Positions 5,880-13,880 of a stretch of 31,922 nucleotides of DNA are shown here, piece by piece; position 1 is the stretch's first letter; each line of letters begins with the position of its first letter. This DNA comes from a virus. The stretch is taken from the IMG/VR virus record IMGVR_UViG_3300022752_000254, positions 1-31,922 of that record; one strand, 5' to 3'. Both the position numbers and the translations under genes were made by a program. The notes below the pieces were generated by a model that was not told the DNA's origin, made no database searches, and saw nothing but the letters and a program-made list of their open reading frames with translations.

Positions 5880-6046
5880 GCCTGACCACCAGACTGATGG
5901 CCTTTGCCGGATTCGTTACGATTGCCGACACGGGCCGGGCGGTGCACGTGATTATTGACCGCCGCAAAAAAAACGCCCGCCTAAAGCCGCACGATTCTCT
6001 ACGCGGGTACTACAAAAAGCTGAAGCACGTGGAGAAGGGGCGATGA
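5876..6046 (+). CDS. Hypothetical basic protein, 56 aa
   Basis: Third in the ATGA-overlap chain. The N-terminal half is mildly hydrophobic (RLMAFAGFVTIADTGRAVHVII). The C-terminal half is strongly basic (DRRKKNARLKPHDSLRGYYKK), suggesting nucleic-acid contact. No family recognised. Confidence 0.45.
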   Translation: MSLTTRLMAFAGFVTIADTGRAVHVIIDRRKKNARLKPHDSLRGYYKKLKHVEKGR

Positions 6047-6306
6047 CGCGGGTGTCTTTGCGCAAGCGGGAGGAGGCCTGCAAGACCCGGCCGGTTCTGC
6101 GCCGCTGCCGATGGATGGCGGAGATTTTGCGGAAAAATGGCGAGCTGCCTAGCTGCGAGAAGCTGGGGCAGGAGTTTGAGGTTTCCTACAAAACCATCGC
6201 CAGAGACATCGACCTGATGCGGGATTTTATGGGCTACCCGATTGAGTACGACCGGCCCAGCTACACGTGGAAGCTGGCCGGCCCGCTACCGGAGCCAGTG
6301 CTCTAA
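6043..6306 (+). CDS. HTH (DeoR/YafY-type N-terminal domain) DNA-binding protein
   Basis: 87 aa. Residues 20-80 match the winged HTH found at the N-terminus of WYL/YafY and DeoR regulators: RCRWMAEILRKNG, LPSCEKLGQEFEVSYKTIARDIDLMRDFMG, then a wing (PIEYDRPSYTWKLAG). It lacks the ligand-sensing domain of full-length family members, so it probably acts as a stand-alone phage regulator. It is translationally coupled to the gene before (ATGA at 6043). Confidence 0.6.
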   Translation: MTRVSLRKREEACKTRPVLRRCRWMAEILRKNGELPSCEKLGQEFEVSYKTIARDIDLMRDFMGYPIEYDRPSYTWKLAGPLPEPVL

Positions 6307-6311
6307 AATTT

Positions 6312-6428
6312 ATGGCAAACAAAAACACAATGCGGTTACGGAAAGGCAGGGATGGCTATGGCGAAAAGCGCGGTCATCCGGTGGACACCAAGAGAAAGCC
6401 AAAGCCGGAAAGGAACAAAAAACAATGA
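6312..6428 (+). CDS. Very basic 38-aa peptide
   Basis: From ATG 6312 to TGA 6428. The composition is dominated by Lys/Arg (MANKNTMRLRKGRDGYGEKR, then TKRKPKPERNKKQ), suggesting nucleic-acid binding or a disordered tail. No domain is visible. It ends in an ATGA overlap with the next gene. Coding status is plausible but unproven. Confidence 0.35.
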   Translation: MANKNTMRLRKGRDGYGEKRGHPVDTKRKPKPERNKKQ

Positions 6429-6625
6429 TTGAACCAACTGACGTAAGGGATCTGGAGCAAGAGGGTGTGCTGGGAAACATCAACCTATCCCAAAGCTGGA
6501 GTGCCGGGGTGCAGGACGCGTTCCTCAATGCCCGCAGGGACATCTTAATTCAAGGCCTGGTCGCCCGAGTGGAGCGGCTGGAGGAGGTCCTGGCGGATCT
6601 CATTAAAAAACAAAAAGGAGGGTAA
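6425..6625 (+). CDS. Hypothetical coiled-coil protein, 66 aa
   Basis: Starts at ATG 6425, overlapping the previous stop, behind AAGGAACAAAAAACA. The C-terminal half is a likely coiled coil (GLVARVERLEEVLADLIKK). The N-terminus is acidic (MIEPTDVRDLEQEGVLGNI). Function unknown. The coil suggests an oligomeric early protein. Confidence 0.45.
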   Translation: MIEPTDVRDLEQEGVLGNINLSQSWSAGVQDAFLNARRDILIQGLVARVERLEEVLADLIKKQKGG

Positions 6626-6627
6626 TT

Positions 6628-6726
6628 ATGAGTGAACTAGAGCTACTTGTAAGACTACTGATTCCGGCAGGGGCCTTGGCGTTATTTGCCCTGGCGTGGC
6701 CGGCCTTAAAAAGCTGGGACGCGTAG
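6628..6726 (+). CDS. Single-pass membrane peptide, 32 aa
   Basis: ATG 6628 follows a good ribosome binding site (AAAAAGGAGGGTAATT). Nearly the whole peptide is one hydrophobic helix (LLVRLLIPAGALALFALAWPAL) with an acidic N-terminus. The next gene starts immediately after the stop (TAGATG). Confidence 0.4.
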   Translation: MSELELLVRLLIPAGALALFALAWPALKSWDA

Positions 6727-7239
6727 ATGACCTACGCAGGCCACCATTGTGATGCGGCCGACAGGCCGGAGGCCAGCCATACCCCCGATATGGCCAGCTT
6801 ATGCGACAACCCCGTGGAGGCCCTTTACCGGGAAGCTACGGAATCGTACAGCAGTGGTGGCCTGCCCGGCTTTCAAAAATGGCTAACTAACGCCACGCAG
6901 GAGGAGGCCCGACAGCTGACGGTGGAAACGCTATCCCGGGTGCTGCCGGTGCTGGTCAAGCCAGGCAACGTCCGGCTGCGGGTGTATGCCCTGATGTTTG
7001 CCATTAACAGCGATGCGCTCAACGGGGTAGTGACGCAGACGGCGGCCGCCAAGGAAATGGGACTTACTAGGGCGGCAATGAGCAAACAGGTGCAGTGGTG
7101 GCTGGTGTTTTTGGGTTTTCGCCGCAACGCGCACACCAAAAGCGCGGAGGCGGTGGAAAGTTATCGAACAGTGCAGCGGGAGCGGCACTGGAGACGTCAA
7201 TCAATCGGCAAAAAAGGAGGAAAAAATGCAAATCATTGA
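6727..7239 (+). CDS. HTH protein of the early region, 170 aa
   Basis: The C-terminal half holds a helix-turn-helix (TQTAAAKEMGLTRAAMSKQVQWW, residues about 102-124) followed by a basic tail (ERHWRRQSIGKKGGKN). The N-terminal half is helical without a recognised fold. It is likely a replication or transcription DNA-binding protein. It starts directly after the previous stop and overlaps the next gene by 14 nt, with that gene's GGAGG inside its 3' end. Confidence 0.5.
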   Translation: MTYAGHHCDAADRPEASHTPDMASLCDNPVEALYREATESYSSGGLPGFQKWLTNATQEEARQLTVETLSRVLPVLVKPGNVRLRVYALMFAINSDALNGVVTQTAAAKEMGLTRAAMSKQVQWWLVFLGFRRNAHTKSAEAVESYRTVQRERHWRRQSIGKKGGKNANH

Positions 7240-7858
7240 ACTGAAACGCTTGGACCGTGAGGGCCGGGCGGTGGAAAAGGTGCCCGGAGTAAGGATTACG
7301 CCAAGCGGGCTGGTGTTTGAAAAGGCGCTAAACATCGAGCAGTGGAAGGAGGTGGGCCGGTGGCTGCAGAGCTGCCGCCGGGCGCAGACCTGGCTGGACG
7401 CGGACTGGCTAAACTATGGCAAAAAGTCATACGACGAGGGGGATCTGCAGGAGGCATTGGACCAGCTTGAGTTTAACTTTGGGCCTAAGACAGACGCTTT
7501 GCTTGCACTAGGGACGGTGCCGATTGAAAAGCGGCGGCCGGAACTGACGGCGGCGCATTATTTGGAGCTTCAAAAGCTTAAGACAGCCAAAGATCAGGAC
7601 AAATGGGCCAAGCTGGCGGTGGCGGAAAAACTAACTCCTAACGATCTAAAGCGATCCATTGCCTCCGGTGAGGTTGTGCGAGGATCCGACGAAAGATCCA
7701 GCGGAGTCTGGACGCTGCAAGCCTGGGTGACTGAATTTGAGATCTGGAAGCGGGACCTGCCGGCTGGATGGCAGGACGACAAAAGCTGGCACCGGATGGT
7801 AAGGGATTGGATCAAGCCGGTGATTGAGTTTGTCGAAACCGTAAAAGCCAAGGAGTAG
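7226..7858 (+). CDS. Phage early protein resembling a ParB/KorB-type HTH-containing family
   Basis: 210 aa, from ATG 7226 preceded by AAAGGAGGAAAAA. The segment WLDADWLNYGKKSYDEGDL, a long helical section, RRPELTAAHYLELQKLK, WAKLAVAEKLTPNDLKRSI resembles proteins of actinobacterial and phage origin that carry a KorB-like DNA-binding core. This resemblance is from memory and moderate. It may help in replication or partition. The N-terminus (residues 1-40) is a separate beta-rich part. TAGTG coupling links it to the next gene. Confidence 0.45.
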   Translation: MQIIELKRLDREGRAVEKVPGVRITPSGLVFEKALNIEQWKEVGRWLQSCRRAQTWLDADWLNYGKKSYDEGDLQEALDQLEFNFGPKTDALLALGTVPIEKRRPELTAAHYLELQKLKTAKDQDKWAKLAVAEKLTPNDLKRSIASGEVVRGSDERSSGVWTLQAWVTEFEIWKRDLPAGWQDDKSWHRMVRDWIKPVIEFVETVKAKE

Positions 7859-8076
7859 TGCCAGATTTAGCCTGGATGCGCGACGTGCTGGGCACGTTGC
7901 GGGGCACGCTCGTGCGGATCCGTGAGGTCAGCGCCAACCCAGAAGTCCGGACGGCTATTGCCCTAGTGGATGCGTTGTTACTGATGTCTGGAACAAAAAA
8001 GGAGGATGAAAATGGACAACAAGCTGATCGAGGCGGCCAAAAACTACCGCCTGACTGTGCTGGAAAAAAAGTCTGA
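7858..8076 (+). CDS. Hypothetical protein, 72 aa (GTG start)
   Basis: The GTG at 7858 overlaps the previous TAG (TAGTG); ATG 7876 is an alternative start. The product is helical (MRDVLGTLRGTLVRIREV, then TAIALVDALLLMSG), with a polar C-terminus that lies inside the overlap with the next gene. Residues after about 50 may be mostly read-through of the next gene's ribosome binding site and start. Confidence 0.4.
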   Translation: MPDLAWMRDVLGTLRGTLVRIREVSANPEVRTAIALVDALLLMSGTKKEDENGQQADRGGQKLPPDCAGKKV

Positions 8077-8425
8077 GCATTACGAGCGGGAGCTGGACAA
8101 GATCAGGCAATCTCTGGCTCAGCTAAGCCAGGAAGCGGTCCTAAGATCTGCCCTTAAAAAACCCGAGCTGGCTCTGCCTGTTCTGGAGGTGCCAAAAGAA
8201 ATTAGTTACCGCCCGGCAAATGGGAAAAAACAGCGAAACAGGACCACACACGTGGTGGCCCAGCGTTGGGCTTTTTGGCGCAAGCAGTATGAGGCAGGAA
8301 TGACGGTCTCCATGATCGCCAAGGCATGGGACTGTGATCATGCCACAGTGTGCAATGCAAGAAGGTGCGGATGGAAACCATCGATCCGTGGGCAGCGCCG
8401 AGGGTTTTTGGTAAAGTCATGCTGA
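8012..8425 (+). CDS. Coiled-coil/HTH DNA-binding protein
   Basis: 137 aa from ATG 8012, chosen because GGAGG at 8001-8005 is spaced properly (ATG 8006 is too close). The N-terminal ~45 residues form a coil (KKSEHYERELDKIRQSLAQL). The C-terminus has an HTH (RKQYEAGMTVSMIAKAWDCDHATVCNARRCGWKP), like resolvase or small-terminase recognition helices. Probably a replication or regulatory factor. It overlaps the primase-like start (ATGCTGA at 8419-8425). Confidence 0.5.
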   Translation: MDNKLIEAAKNYRLTVLEKKSEHYERELDKIRQSLAQLSQEAVLRSALKKPELALPVLEVPKEISYRPANGKKQRNRTTHVVAQRWAFWRKQYEAGMTVSMIAKAWDCDHATVCNARRCGWKPSIRGQRRGFLVKSC

Positions 8426-9285
8426 CGATAGAAGATCTAAAGGCGAAAATTTCTTTGCCGGAGGCAGCCCGAAGGCTGGGGATTACGGGATTTCCTGACG
8501 GGCCTGGCAAGATGTGCAGCCCGATACGGCAGGGCGACGAAAATCCCAGCTTTTCGGTATGGCAGGGGGACAAGGGGCTGGTCTGGACAGATCACGGCAC
8601 CAAGGAAAGCGGGGATCAGATCACGCTGATTGAAAAGGTGCGAGGAGTATCAGCCAAGGAAGCGATTCGCATGATGCGCGAGTGGGCGGGGGATTTGGCC
8701 CCAGTTATTACGCGAAAAGACGGCAAGCCGCAGCCTAGGATTGTAAAGGTTTATGATTATGTAGACGCGGACGGAAAGCTGAAGCATCAGACGCTGCGTT
8801 ATGAGCCCAAGATGTTCCGGCAGCGCCGTCCGGCCTCAGAAGGTGAAAGGGCAGGGAACAAACAGGCCAGCCGAGACAGGGAGGGAAACTGGTGGCTCTG
8901 GACATTGGCCGGGATCACTCCGGTGCTGTATCGGTTGCCTCAGTTACTGGCTAACCCGGAGCTGGTTGTGGGAATATTTGAGGGCGAAAAGGACGCGGAT
9001 GCCGCCGCGGCTGCGGATGGAAAGATTGCGGCCACAACTTCACCGATGGGGGCCGGGAAATGGCGTGACGAATACACGCAGGCGCTGGCGAAAAGGCGGG
9101 TCGTCATTGTACCAGACCGTGACAAGGCAGGGCAGGACCACGGGCTGGCGGTGGCCAAAGCCTTGCGGGACAAAGGAGGATGCCAGGTGAGAATTGTCAG
9201 GTGGGAGTTGCTGTGGCCATCGGCTCCGATGGACGGAAAGGTGGATTTTTATGACTGGATGGACGTGTGGAGGAAATCGGCATGA
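8419..9285 (+). CDS. DnaG-type primase-like protein with TOPRIM domain
   Basis: 288 aa. The N-terminal CHC2-like part has MCSPIRQGDENPSFSV (residues 32-47), then VWTDHGTKESGDQITLI, matching the DnaG zinc-domain outline (CPFH..KTPSF, GGD). Most of the zinc cysteines are absent. A TOPRIM core follows: FEGEKDAD (E188) and VPDRDKAG (D233). It would make RNA primers or act in priming with the downstream helicase-like protein. The start ATG 8419 overlaps the previous stop, and its own stop overlaps the helicase ATG. Confidence 0.75.
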   Translation: MLTIEDLKAKISLPEAARRLGITGFPDGPGKMCSPIRQGDENPSFSVWQGDKGLVWTDHGTKESGDQITLIEKVRGVSAKEAIRMMREWAGDLAPVITRKDGKPQPRIVKVYDYVDADGKLKHQTLRYEPKMFRQRRPASEGERAGNKQASRDREGNWWLWTLAGITPVLYRLPQLLANPELVVGIFEGEKDADAAAAADGKIAATTSPMGAGKWRDEYTQALAKRRVVIVPDRDKAGQDHGLAVAKALRDKGGCQVRIVRWELLWPSAPMDGKVDFYDWMDVWRKSA

Positions 9286-10904
9286 AGGATGGGCAGGTAC
9301 TTGATGCCTTATGGGAGGCCAGTGCAGATGTTTCTGATTTTATAGGGCACTCCGAAGCTGGGGCCGCGGTGGTCAGTAGCGTGTTGCCAAAGGTGCGGCT
9401 GCCTGGGAATGGCCACAGAATAGGTCAGACGGCGGAGGATCTAGGTAAAGCTTTGCGAGAGCAGGATTTGTTTGAGCGTGACGGCATTGTGCTGATGGTA
9501 AACCGGCGCGGCCGGCTGTCGGTGATGACCTCGGAGAAGTTTCACAGCTGGATTGAGGATTACGTGGCGCCTTACAAGCTGGGCGAGCACGGGGAGGAGG
9601 CGGCCAGCATGAGCGACAAGTGCGCGTCAGGGGTGTTGGCCAGTGAGCAATTTATTAGGGAACTAAGGACGATTCGCAGGGTGGCCACCGTAAGGCTGCC
9701 TGTGATACGAAAGGATGGGACGCTGGAGCTGTTGCCGGAAGGGTACGATGCGGAGACACAGGTTCTTACTAGGTCGGAAATGGAGCTGCAGGACGACATG
9801 ACGCTAGAACAAGCCAAAGCTGTTTTTGATGAGTGGATGGTGGATTTTCCGTGGCCGACTAACGAAGCTGAGGCGGCTAGGTCAAAGGCCGTTGCTTTGG
9901 CGGCGATGTTTGCTCCTTATCTTGACCTGATGCTGGCCCCTCGGGAACCACGCCCGGCGTTCATCTTTTCAGCAAACTCTGAGGGCGCAGGTAAGACATT
10001 GCTGTGCCGGCTTGCGGTTTGCCCCGTGTTTGGGCCTATGAAGATTACGGCACCTCCAGAAGGCGGTGAAAGCGAGGAGCTGACGAAGGCGCTGAACGCG
10101 GCCGCGATCAATGGAGAGCCCTACCTGGTGTTTGATAACTGGAGGGGTGAAATTAAGTCGTCCAGCTTGGAGGCTTTTATTACGGCAAACGTATGGGCTG
10201 GCCGGGTGTTGGGTGCATCTCGCAATTTTGAGGTTGAAAAGTCCTGCCTAATTTACGTGACCGCCAATACCGCCAGGGTAAATGCGGACATGCGTCGGCG
10301 GTGTTTGCAGCTCTCGCTGCACGTTCAGGAGGCAAAGATTGAGGAAAGGCGGTACAGCCGCGCTATTAGCGAGGAGGATATTTTGTCGGCCCGGCCGCAG
10401 TTATTGGGTGCCTTGTGGGCGTTTGTTAAGCACTGGGACGCACAAGGCCGGACGCCAGGATCTGTTAACCATAGCAGTTTTCCAAGATGGTCAGCTCAGG
10501 TAGGTGGCATCGTGCAGCTTGTCACGGGGATCCATCCATGCACTGCGCCTTTGGTAAGTGCAGACGACACCCTGGCCGATATGGAGAAGTTGGTCGGGGC
10601 AGTAATGGTTGATGAGACACAGACGGTCTTAGAGTTTCGTCCTGCAGAGCTAATGGCAAAATCGCGTGAGCTGGGGCTTTTTGCCTGGGTATTAGATGAA
10701 ACGCCTCCAGATGAGGAAAGGCAGGATAAGCAGGTAAGGCGTGAGCGGTCAGCCTTTGGCAAGATCTTGGCTAGGTTTGATGGTAGAACGTTTGGTGTTA
10801 AGCGCTTAGAAGTTAAGGGCGAGGGTCATGCCAGGATGATTCAAGTGCACCATGTGCCCTGCCATGTTACAGACCATGTCGCAACGCAACCCGCTCCCAT
10901 TTAA
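9282..10904 (+). CDS. P-loop ATPase, putative replicative helicase
   Basis: 540 aa from ATG 9282 (GGAGGA at 9269-9274 with 7-nt spacing; overlaps primase TGA). There is an N-terminal ~180-residue region without a recognised domain. A P-loop NTPase follows with Walker A SANSEGAGKT (230-239) and a Walker-B-like YLVFDNWRGE (281-290), then a probable sensor/arginine region (VTANTARVNADMRRR). The layout fits phage D5/primase-helicase type proteins. Pairing with the TOPRIM gene suggests a split primase-helicase. The 3' end contains some of the CATG repeats. Confidence 0.68.
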   Translation: MKDGQVLDALWEASADVSDFIGHSEAGAAVVSSVLPKVRLPGNGHRIGQTAEDLGKALREQDLFERDGIVLMVNRRGRLSVMTSEKFHSWIEDYVAPYKLGEHGEEAASMSDKCASGVLASEQFIRELRTIRRVATVRLPVIRKDGTLELLPEGYDAETQVLTRSEMELQDDMTLEQAKAVFDEWMVDFPWPTNEAEAARSKAVALAAMFAPYLDLMLAPREPRPAFIFSANSEGAGKTLLCRLAVCPVFGPMKITAPPEGGESEELTKALNAAAINGEPYLVFDNWRGEIKSSSLEAFITANVWAGRVLGASRNFEVEKSCLIYVTANTARVNADMRRRCLQLSLHVQEAKIEERRYSRAISEEDILSARPQLLGALWAFVKHWDAQGRTPGSVNHSSFPRWSAQVGGIVQLVTGIHPCTAPLVSADDTLADMEKLVGAVMVDETQTVLEFRPAELMAKSRELGLFAWVLDETPPDEERQDKQVRRERSAFGKILARFDGRTFGVKRLEVKGEGHARMIQVHHVPCHVTDHVATQPAPI

Positions 10905-11227
10905 TTGGTTTCATTAAAGTAGTCATGGTCATCATGGTAAGTTGCTTATACACGCCTATCTGTTGCCAAAGATCTCCAGCGCGGGCGCGCGGGTGCGCGC
11001 GCGCATTTGTATGGGGACTGACCATGTTGACCATGTCGTCATGTTTAGTAGTTGCTTTCTTATATCATCTTACAAACAAGCATGGTCACCTGCATGGTAG
11101 GTGCATGGTTGCAAACCATGACCAAGGAATCTTTTTAACCTGTTATATGCATGCGCGGTCAAAGACCTGCGTAGTTTTTGAGCGAGTAACTTTAGTTAGT
11201 TCTAGGTTGACAGGTTGGCGGCTACCT
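10849..11227. promoter_or_regulatory. CATGGTCA repeat cluster upstream of terS: candidate cos/pac or origin
   Basis: Thirteen CATG tetramers lie within about 310 bp. Most extend to CATGGT(C/T/A) or its complement ACCATG. Full TGACCATG/CATGGTCA units occur at 10924-10931 (last base A), 11019-11026, 11028-11035 and 11081-11088, with others at 10933, 11093, 11104 and 11115. An alternating G/C tract (10979-11004, GCGCGGGCGCGCGGG and on) splits the cluster. 10905-11227 has no credible gene; an open frame from 10925 reads low-complexity nonsense. Location just before the small terminase gene suggests terminase (Nu1-like) binding sites. Confidence 0.5.
11207..11212 (+). promoter_or_regulatory. TTGACA start-associated motif
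   Basis: TTGACA lies 15 nt before the small terminase ATG at 11228, with no Shine-Dalgarno in between (GGTTGGCGGCTACCT). Confidence 0.5.
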
Positions 11228-11830
11228 ATGACCGCCAGCGATTTAGCTAAAGAGTGGGGATGCAGCCGGCAGGCAGTGGCCAAGTGGGTCGCGAAAGGTA
11301 TGCCATTGACCAGCATGGAGGAAGCTAGCGCATGGAGATCGGCCAATTCACAGCGGGCACCAAGGTGCAAGGTTGCCCAAGCGGCCGCGGCCTACACGGA
11401 TCCGGACGGGCCGGTAAGCTTGGAGACGGCGGTGCCTGGTGAAGCACCTGAACTGACCGAGGTAAGGGAGCGAGCCAACAGAGCAAAGGTAGCTGAGCGG
11501 GAGGCCATGAAACTTTTAGATCAAGCCAAGGAGGCCAAAGACGTCCATGGCATCCGGCTGGCCCTAGACAAAGTCATCGCCACCCAAGAGCGTGCCCGGG
11601 ATGCGGCCGAAGAGTTAGGCAAGGCGAGGGCAACGGCCGGGATCATGATGACAGTGACTCAACACACACAGACAGTGGAGCGGTTGGCGGCTGAATTTCA
11701 GCGCGGCTTGGAGGCGCTGGTCAACAAGGGCAGCCGGCTGGTTGGTAAAAGCGCCCAGGAGATCCACGAGATTATGAGGGAGGAAACCGGCCGGACCTAC
11801 GAGGCGATCAAGGCCCGCATGATTGCATGA
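11228..11830 (+). CDS. Terminase small subunit, Nu1-like
   Basis: 200 aa from ATG 11228. The N-terminal HTH (TASDLAKEWGCSRQAVAKWVAKGMP, residues 2-26) matches the winged HTH of lambda gpNu1, which binds cos-site repeats. The middle is a long coiled/helical region (residues 75-150) and the C-terminus (about 165-200) probably contacts the large subunit. The frame is open further upstream, but that part reads the repeat region. ATGA overlap couples it to the large subunit. The neighbouring repeat cluster is a natural candidate binding site. Confidence 0.75.
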   Translation: MTASDLAKEWGCSRQAVAKWVAKGMPLTSMEEASAWRSANSQRAPRCKVAQAAAAYTDPDGPVSLETAVPGEAPELTEVRERANRAKVAEREAMKLLDQAKEAKDVHGIRLALDKVIATQERARDAAEELGKARATAGIMMTVTQHTQTVERLAAEFQRGLEALVNKGSRLVGKSAQEIHEIMREETGRTYEAIKARMIA

Positions 11831-13617
11831 CGATCACGTCATCATCACCAGTCCATTTGGCAGGGGCTGCGTTTAAATTTTTACGCCCTGCTGGGATGGA
11901 TTCAGTCAGCAAGTGGGCGGAACAAAACATCTGGTTTTCGGAACGGTACAGCCCAAGCAAGCCGGGCAAGGTCAGCCTAGATTCGATGCCCTACCTGCGG
12001 GAGGTGCTGGACAGCGCAACAGCCCCCGGGGTGCATGAGCTTACGCTATGTTTTGCAGTGCAGTGCGGAAAAAGCACAGCGCTGCAGCTTATGTTGGCGC
12101 ACCGGTTAACCAACCGAGCCACACCCTGCATGGTGGTACTGCCGTCGCTGAAGCTGGCGCGGTCCATCAGTGCGGACCGATGGATGGAGCTGGTGCAAAG
12201 CAATGCCTGCCTTAGTCGGCTGTGCCCAGATAACGACGACGAGATGAAACTGGACGAGCAGAGATTTCGATCCGGCACGGTTTGGTGGGTGGGTGCGGGT
12301 TCTGAGAGCAATCTTAGTTCACGCAGTGTCGGCATGAGCATAGCCGACGAGATCGACAAGTTTCCGGACTGGAACACCAAGGAGGCGGCCCCACTGCAGC
12401 TGATCGGCGCCCGGATGGAATCTTTTCCTCACTGGCTATATGTCCAGGCAAGCACTCCAACCGTAGATAGCGGCATTAACATTTGGACAGAATTTCTTCG
12501 CGGTGATCAGCGCTACTACATGATCACATGCAACCAATGCCATCATCAGTTCAACTTAGAGTGGGAGGGCGTGCGCTGGGCGCCAGACGCGTACGACTCG
12601 GAAAATAATCTTTGGGATTTTGATAAAATCCGGGCAACTGCTTGCTACGAGTGCCCGGGATGCCGCAGGCAGATCCCGTTTAGCGAACGAAACGAAATGA
12701 TGCGCCACGGCAACTGGAAACCCACTGCTCAGGGCGAACTTGGCCGCCGTAGCTATCACTTAAACGCGCTTTATAGTCCTCACAAAACATGGGGGGAGCT
12801 GGCGGTCATGTTTATTCAAGACAAGGAAAGCATCCGCGGGCTGCACCATTTTGTTAACAGCTACCTGGCCAAGCCATGGACGCCGAACGCCGCCACAATT
12901 AAGCCCACCCTGGTTGAGGACATCGTCAAGGCCAGCCCGGAGTATCTGCTGGGTGAAATCCCTTTGCCACCGGACGGACTATTTATGTCGATCGACGTGC
13001 AGCAGTCAGAGCTCTGGTACGTCATCCGGGCTTACGGTATGCACGCCAATCGCCCATGGTCCGCCCTGGTGGACTACGGCCAGATCATCGGATGGGATCT
13101 GGCACTAGAAAAGTTTGCCCACAAGTACCCCGTCCGCGGCCAGCCGGAGGACGCTCACCAGTGCCGCGGCGGCCTGGTCGATTCAGGCTACGCCGCCCGC
13201 CGGACCGGTGGCGTCTATGAGTTTGTCATCAAATCCAACGGGAAATTCTGGGCCAGCAAGGGAAGGGCAGGGGTGCCCATGCGCAAGGTGGCCCAGCGCC
13301 AGATCGTCGAGCATCTTGGCCGAAAGCTGATCCTTGCCCAGTACGACGACAACGTCTTCAAGGAGCGCCTCTACATCAACAAAATTAAAGAGCGTGCCGG
13401 CGCGGACTGGTGGCTGCCGCGCAACGTCGGGCGCGATTACATCAGCCAGCTGACCAACGAACGCCTGACTGAGCGGCGCATGAAGTTCGGGCAGCGCGAG
13501 CTAGTCTGGGAAAGGGTAGGAGCAAACCACTTGGGCGATTGTGAAAAGCTGATCCTGGTGCTCCTCGAGCACCTCCCTGAGCAGCAGCCTAGTTCCGACC
13601 CTGCCAGCGAAAAGTAG
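11827..13617 (+). CDS. terL: Terminase large subunit, lambda GpA-like
   Basis: 596 aa. Phage DNA-packaging ATPase/nuclease: an SVSKWAEQNIWFSERYS start motif, PYLREVLDS, Walker A AVQCGKS (77-83), Walker B SIADEID (171-177), a zinc-ribbon-like insertion (C235, C238, C276, C279), then an RNase H-like nuclease region beginning at FMSIDVQ. The order and motifs match the GpA family, used with a Nu1-type small subunit and generally cos-type packaging. The start overlaps the small subunit stop. The last 29 nt overlap an opposite-strand gene. Confidence 0.9.
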   Translation: MTITSSSPVHLAGAAFKFLRPAGMDSVSKWAEQNIWFSERYSPSKPGKVSLDSMPYLREVLDSATAPGVHELTLCFAVQCGKSTALQLMLAHRLTNRATPCMVVLPSLKLARSISADRWMELVQSNACLSRLCPDNDDEMKLDEQRFRSGTVWWVGAGSESNLSSRSVGMSIADEIDKFPDWNTKEAAPLQLIGARMESFPHWLYVQASTPTVDSGINIWTEFLRGDQRYYMITCNQCHHQFNLEWEGVRWAPDAYDSENNLWDFDKIRATACYECPGCRRQIPFSERNEMMRHGNWKPTAQGELGRRSYHLNALYSPHKTWGELAVMFIQDKESIRGLHHFVNSYLAKPWTPNAATIKPTLVEDIVKASPEYLLGEIPLPPDGLFMSIDVQQSELWYVIRAYGMHANRPWSALVDYGQIIGWDLALEKFAHKYPVRGQPEDAHQCRGGLVDSGYAARRTGGVYEFVIKSNGKFWASKGRAGVPMRKVAQRQIVEHLGRKLILAQYDDNVFKERLYINKIKERAGADWWLPRNVGRDYISQLTNERLTERRMKFGQRELVWERVGANHLGDCEKLILVLLEHLPEQQPSSDPASEK

Positions 13618-13837
13618 ACAAAAGACTCTCCCGTTCCTCGGCCGTCAGTTCTTGGCGCTCCAGCATTTTGACCAGGACAAACAAAATCTGCTTCTGAATA
13701 AACAGGCCCTCCTGCCTTTTCGCCTCCTCTGCCGCCGCCGTGGCTTTCACCATATCCCGGCCGCGCTTCCAGATAATTCCCGCATACACAAGCAAAAGCA
13801 CGGGCAGCGCCAATGATCCTATCGCCACCCAATTCAT
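13589..13837 (-). CDS. Small membrane protein on the opposite strand, moron-like
   Basis: 82 aa. An N-terminal TM helix (VAIGSLALPVLLLVYAGIIW, residues about 4-23) is followed by a charged coiled coil (AAAEEAKRQEGLFIQKQ to ERESLLS). It lies antisense between terminase and the gpW-like gene. A GGAGGGG plus an AT-rich stretch (TTACTTTAATTAT) precedes its ATG, so it may have its own promoter, as expected of a moron. Function is unknown. It resembles lysis or superinfection accessory proteins only in topology. Confidence 0.55.
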   Translation of the reverse strand: MNWVAIGSLALPVLLLVYAGIIWKRGRDMVKATAAAEEAKRQEGLFIQKQILFVLVKMLERQELTAEERESLLSTFRWQGRN

Positions 13838-13858
13838 ATAATTAAAGTAACCCCTCCG

Positions 13859-13864
13859 TTGACA
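13859..13864 (+). promoter_or_regulatory. TTGACA start-associated motif
   Basis: TTGACA lies 16 nt before ATG 13881, within the 43-bp gap between divergent genes. Confidence 0.5.
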
Positions 13865-13880
13865 CTGTCCAGTCCCTTCG

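Noticed and set aside
10925-11227. Upstream extension of the small terminase frame from ATG 10925
   Set aside because: The segment translates the repeat cluster and GC tract into low-complexity sequence, and ATG 11228 starts exactly at the HTH.
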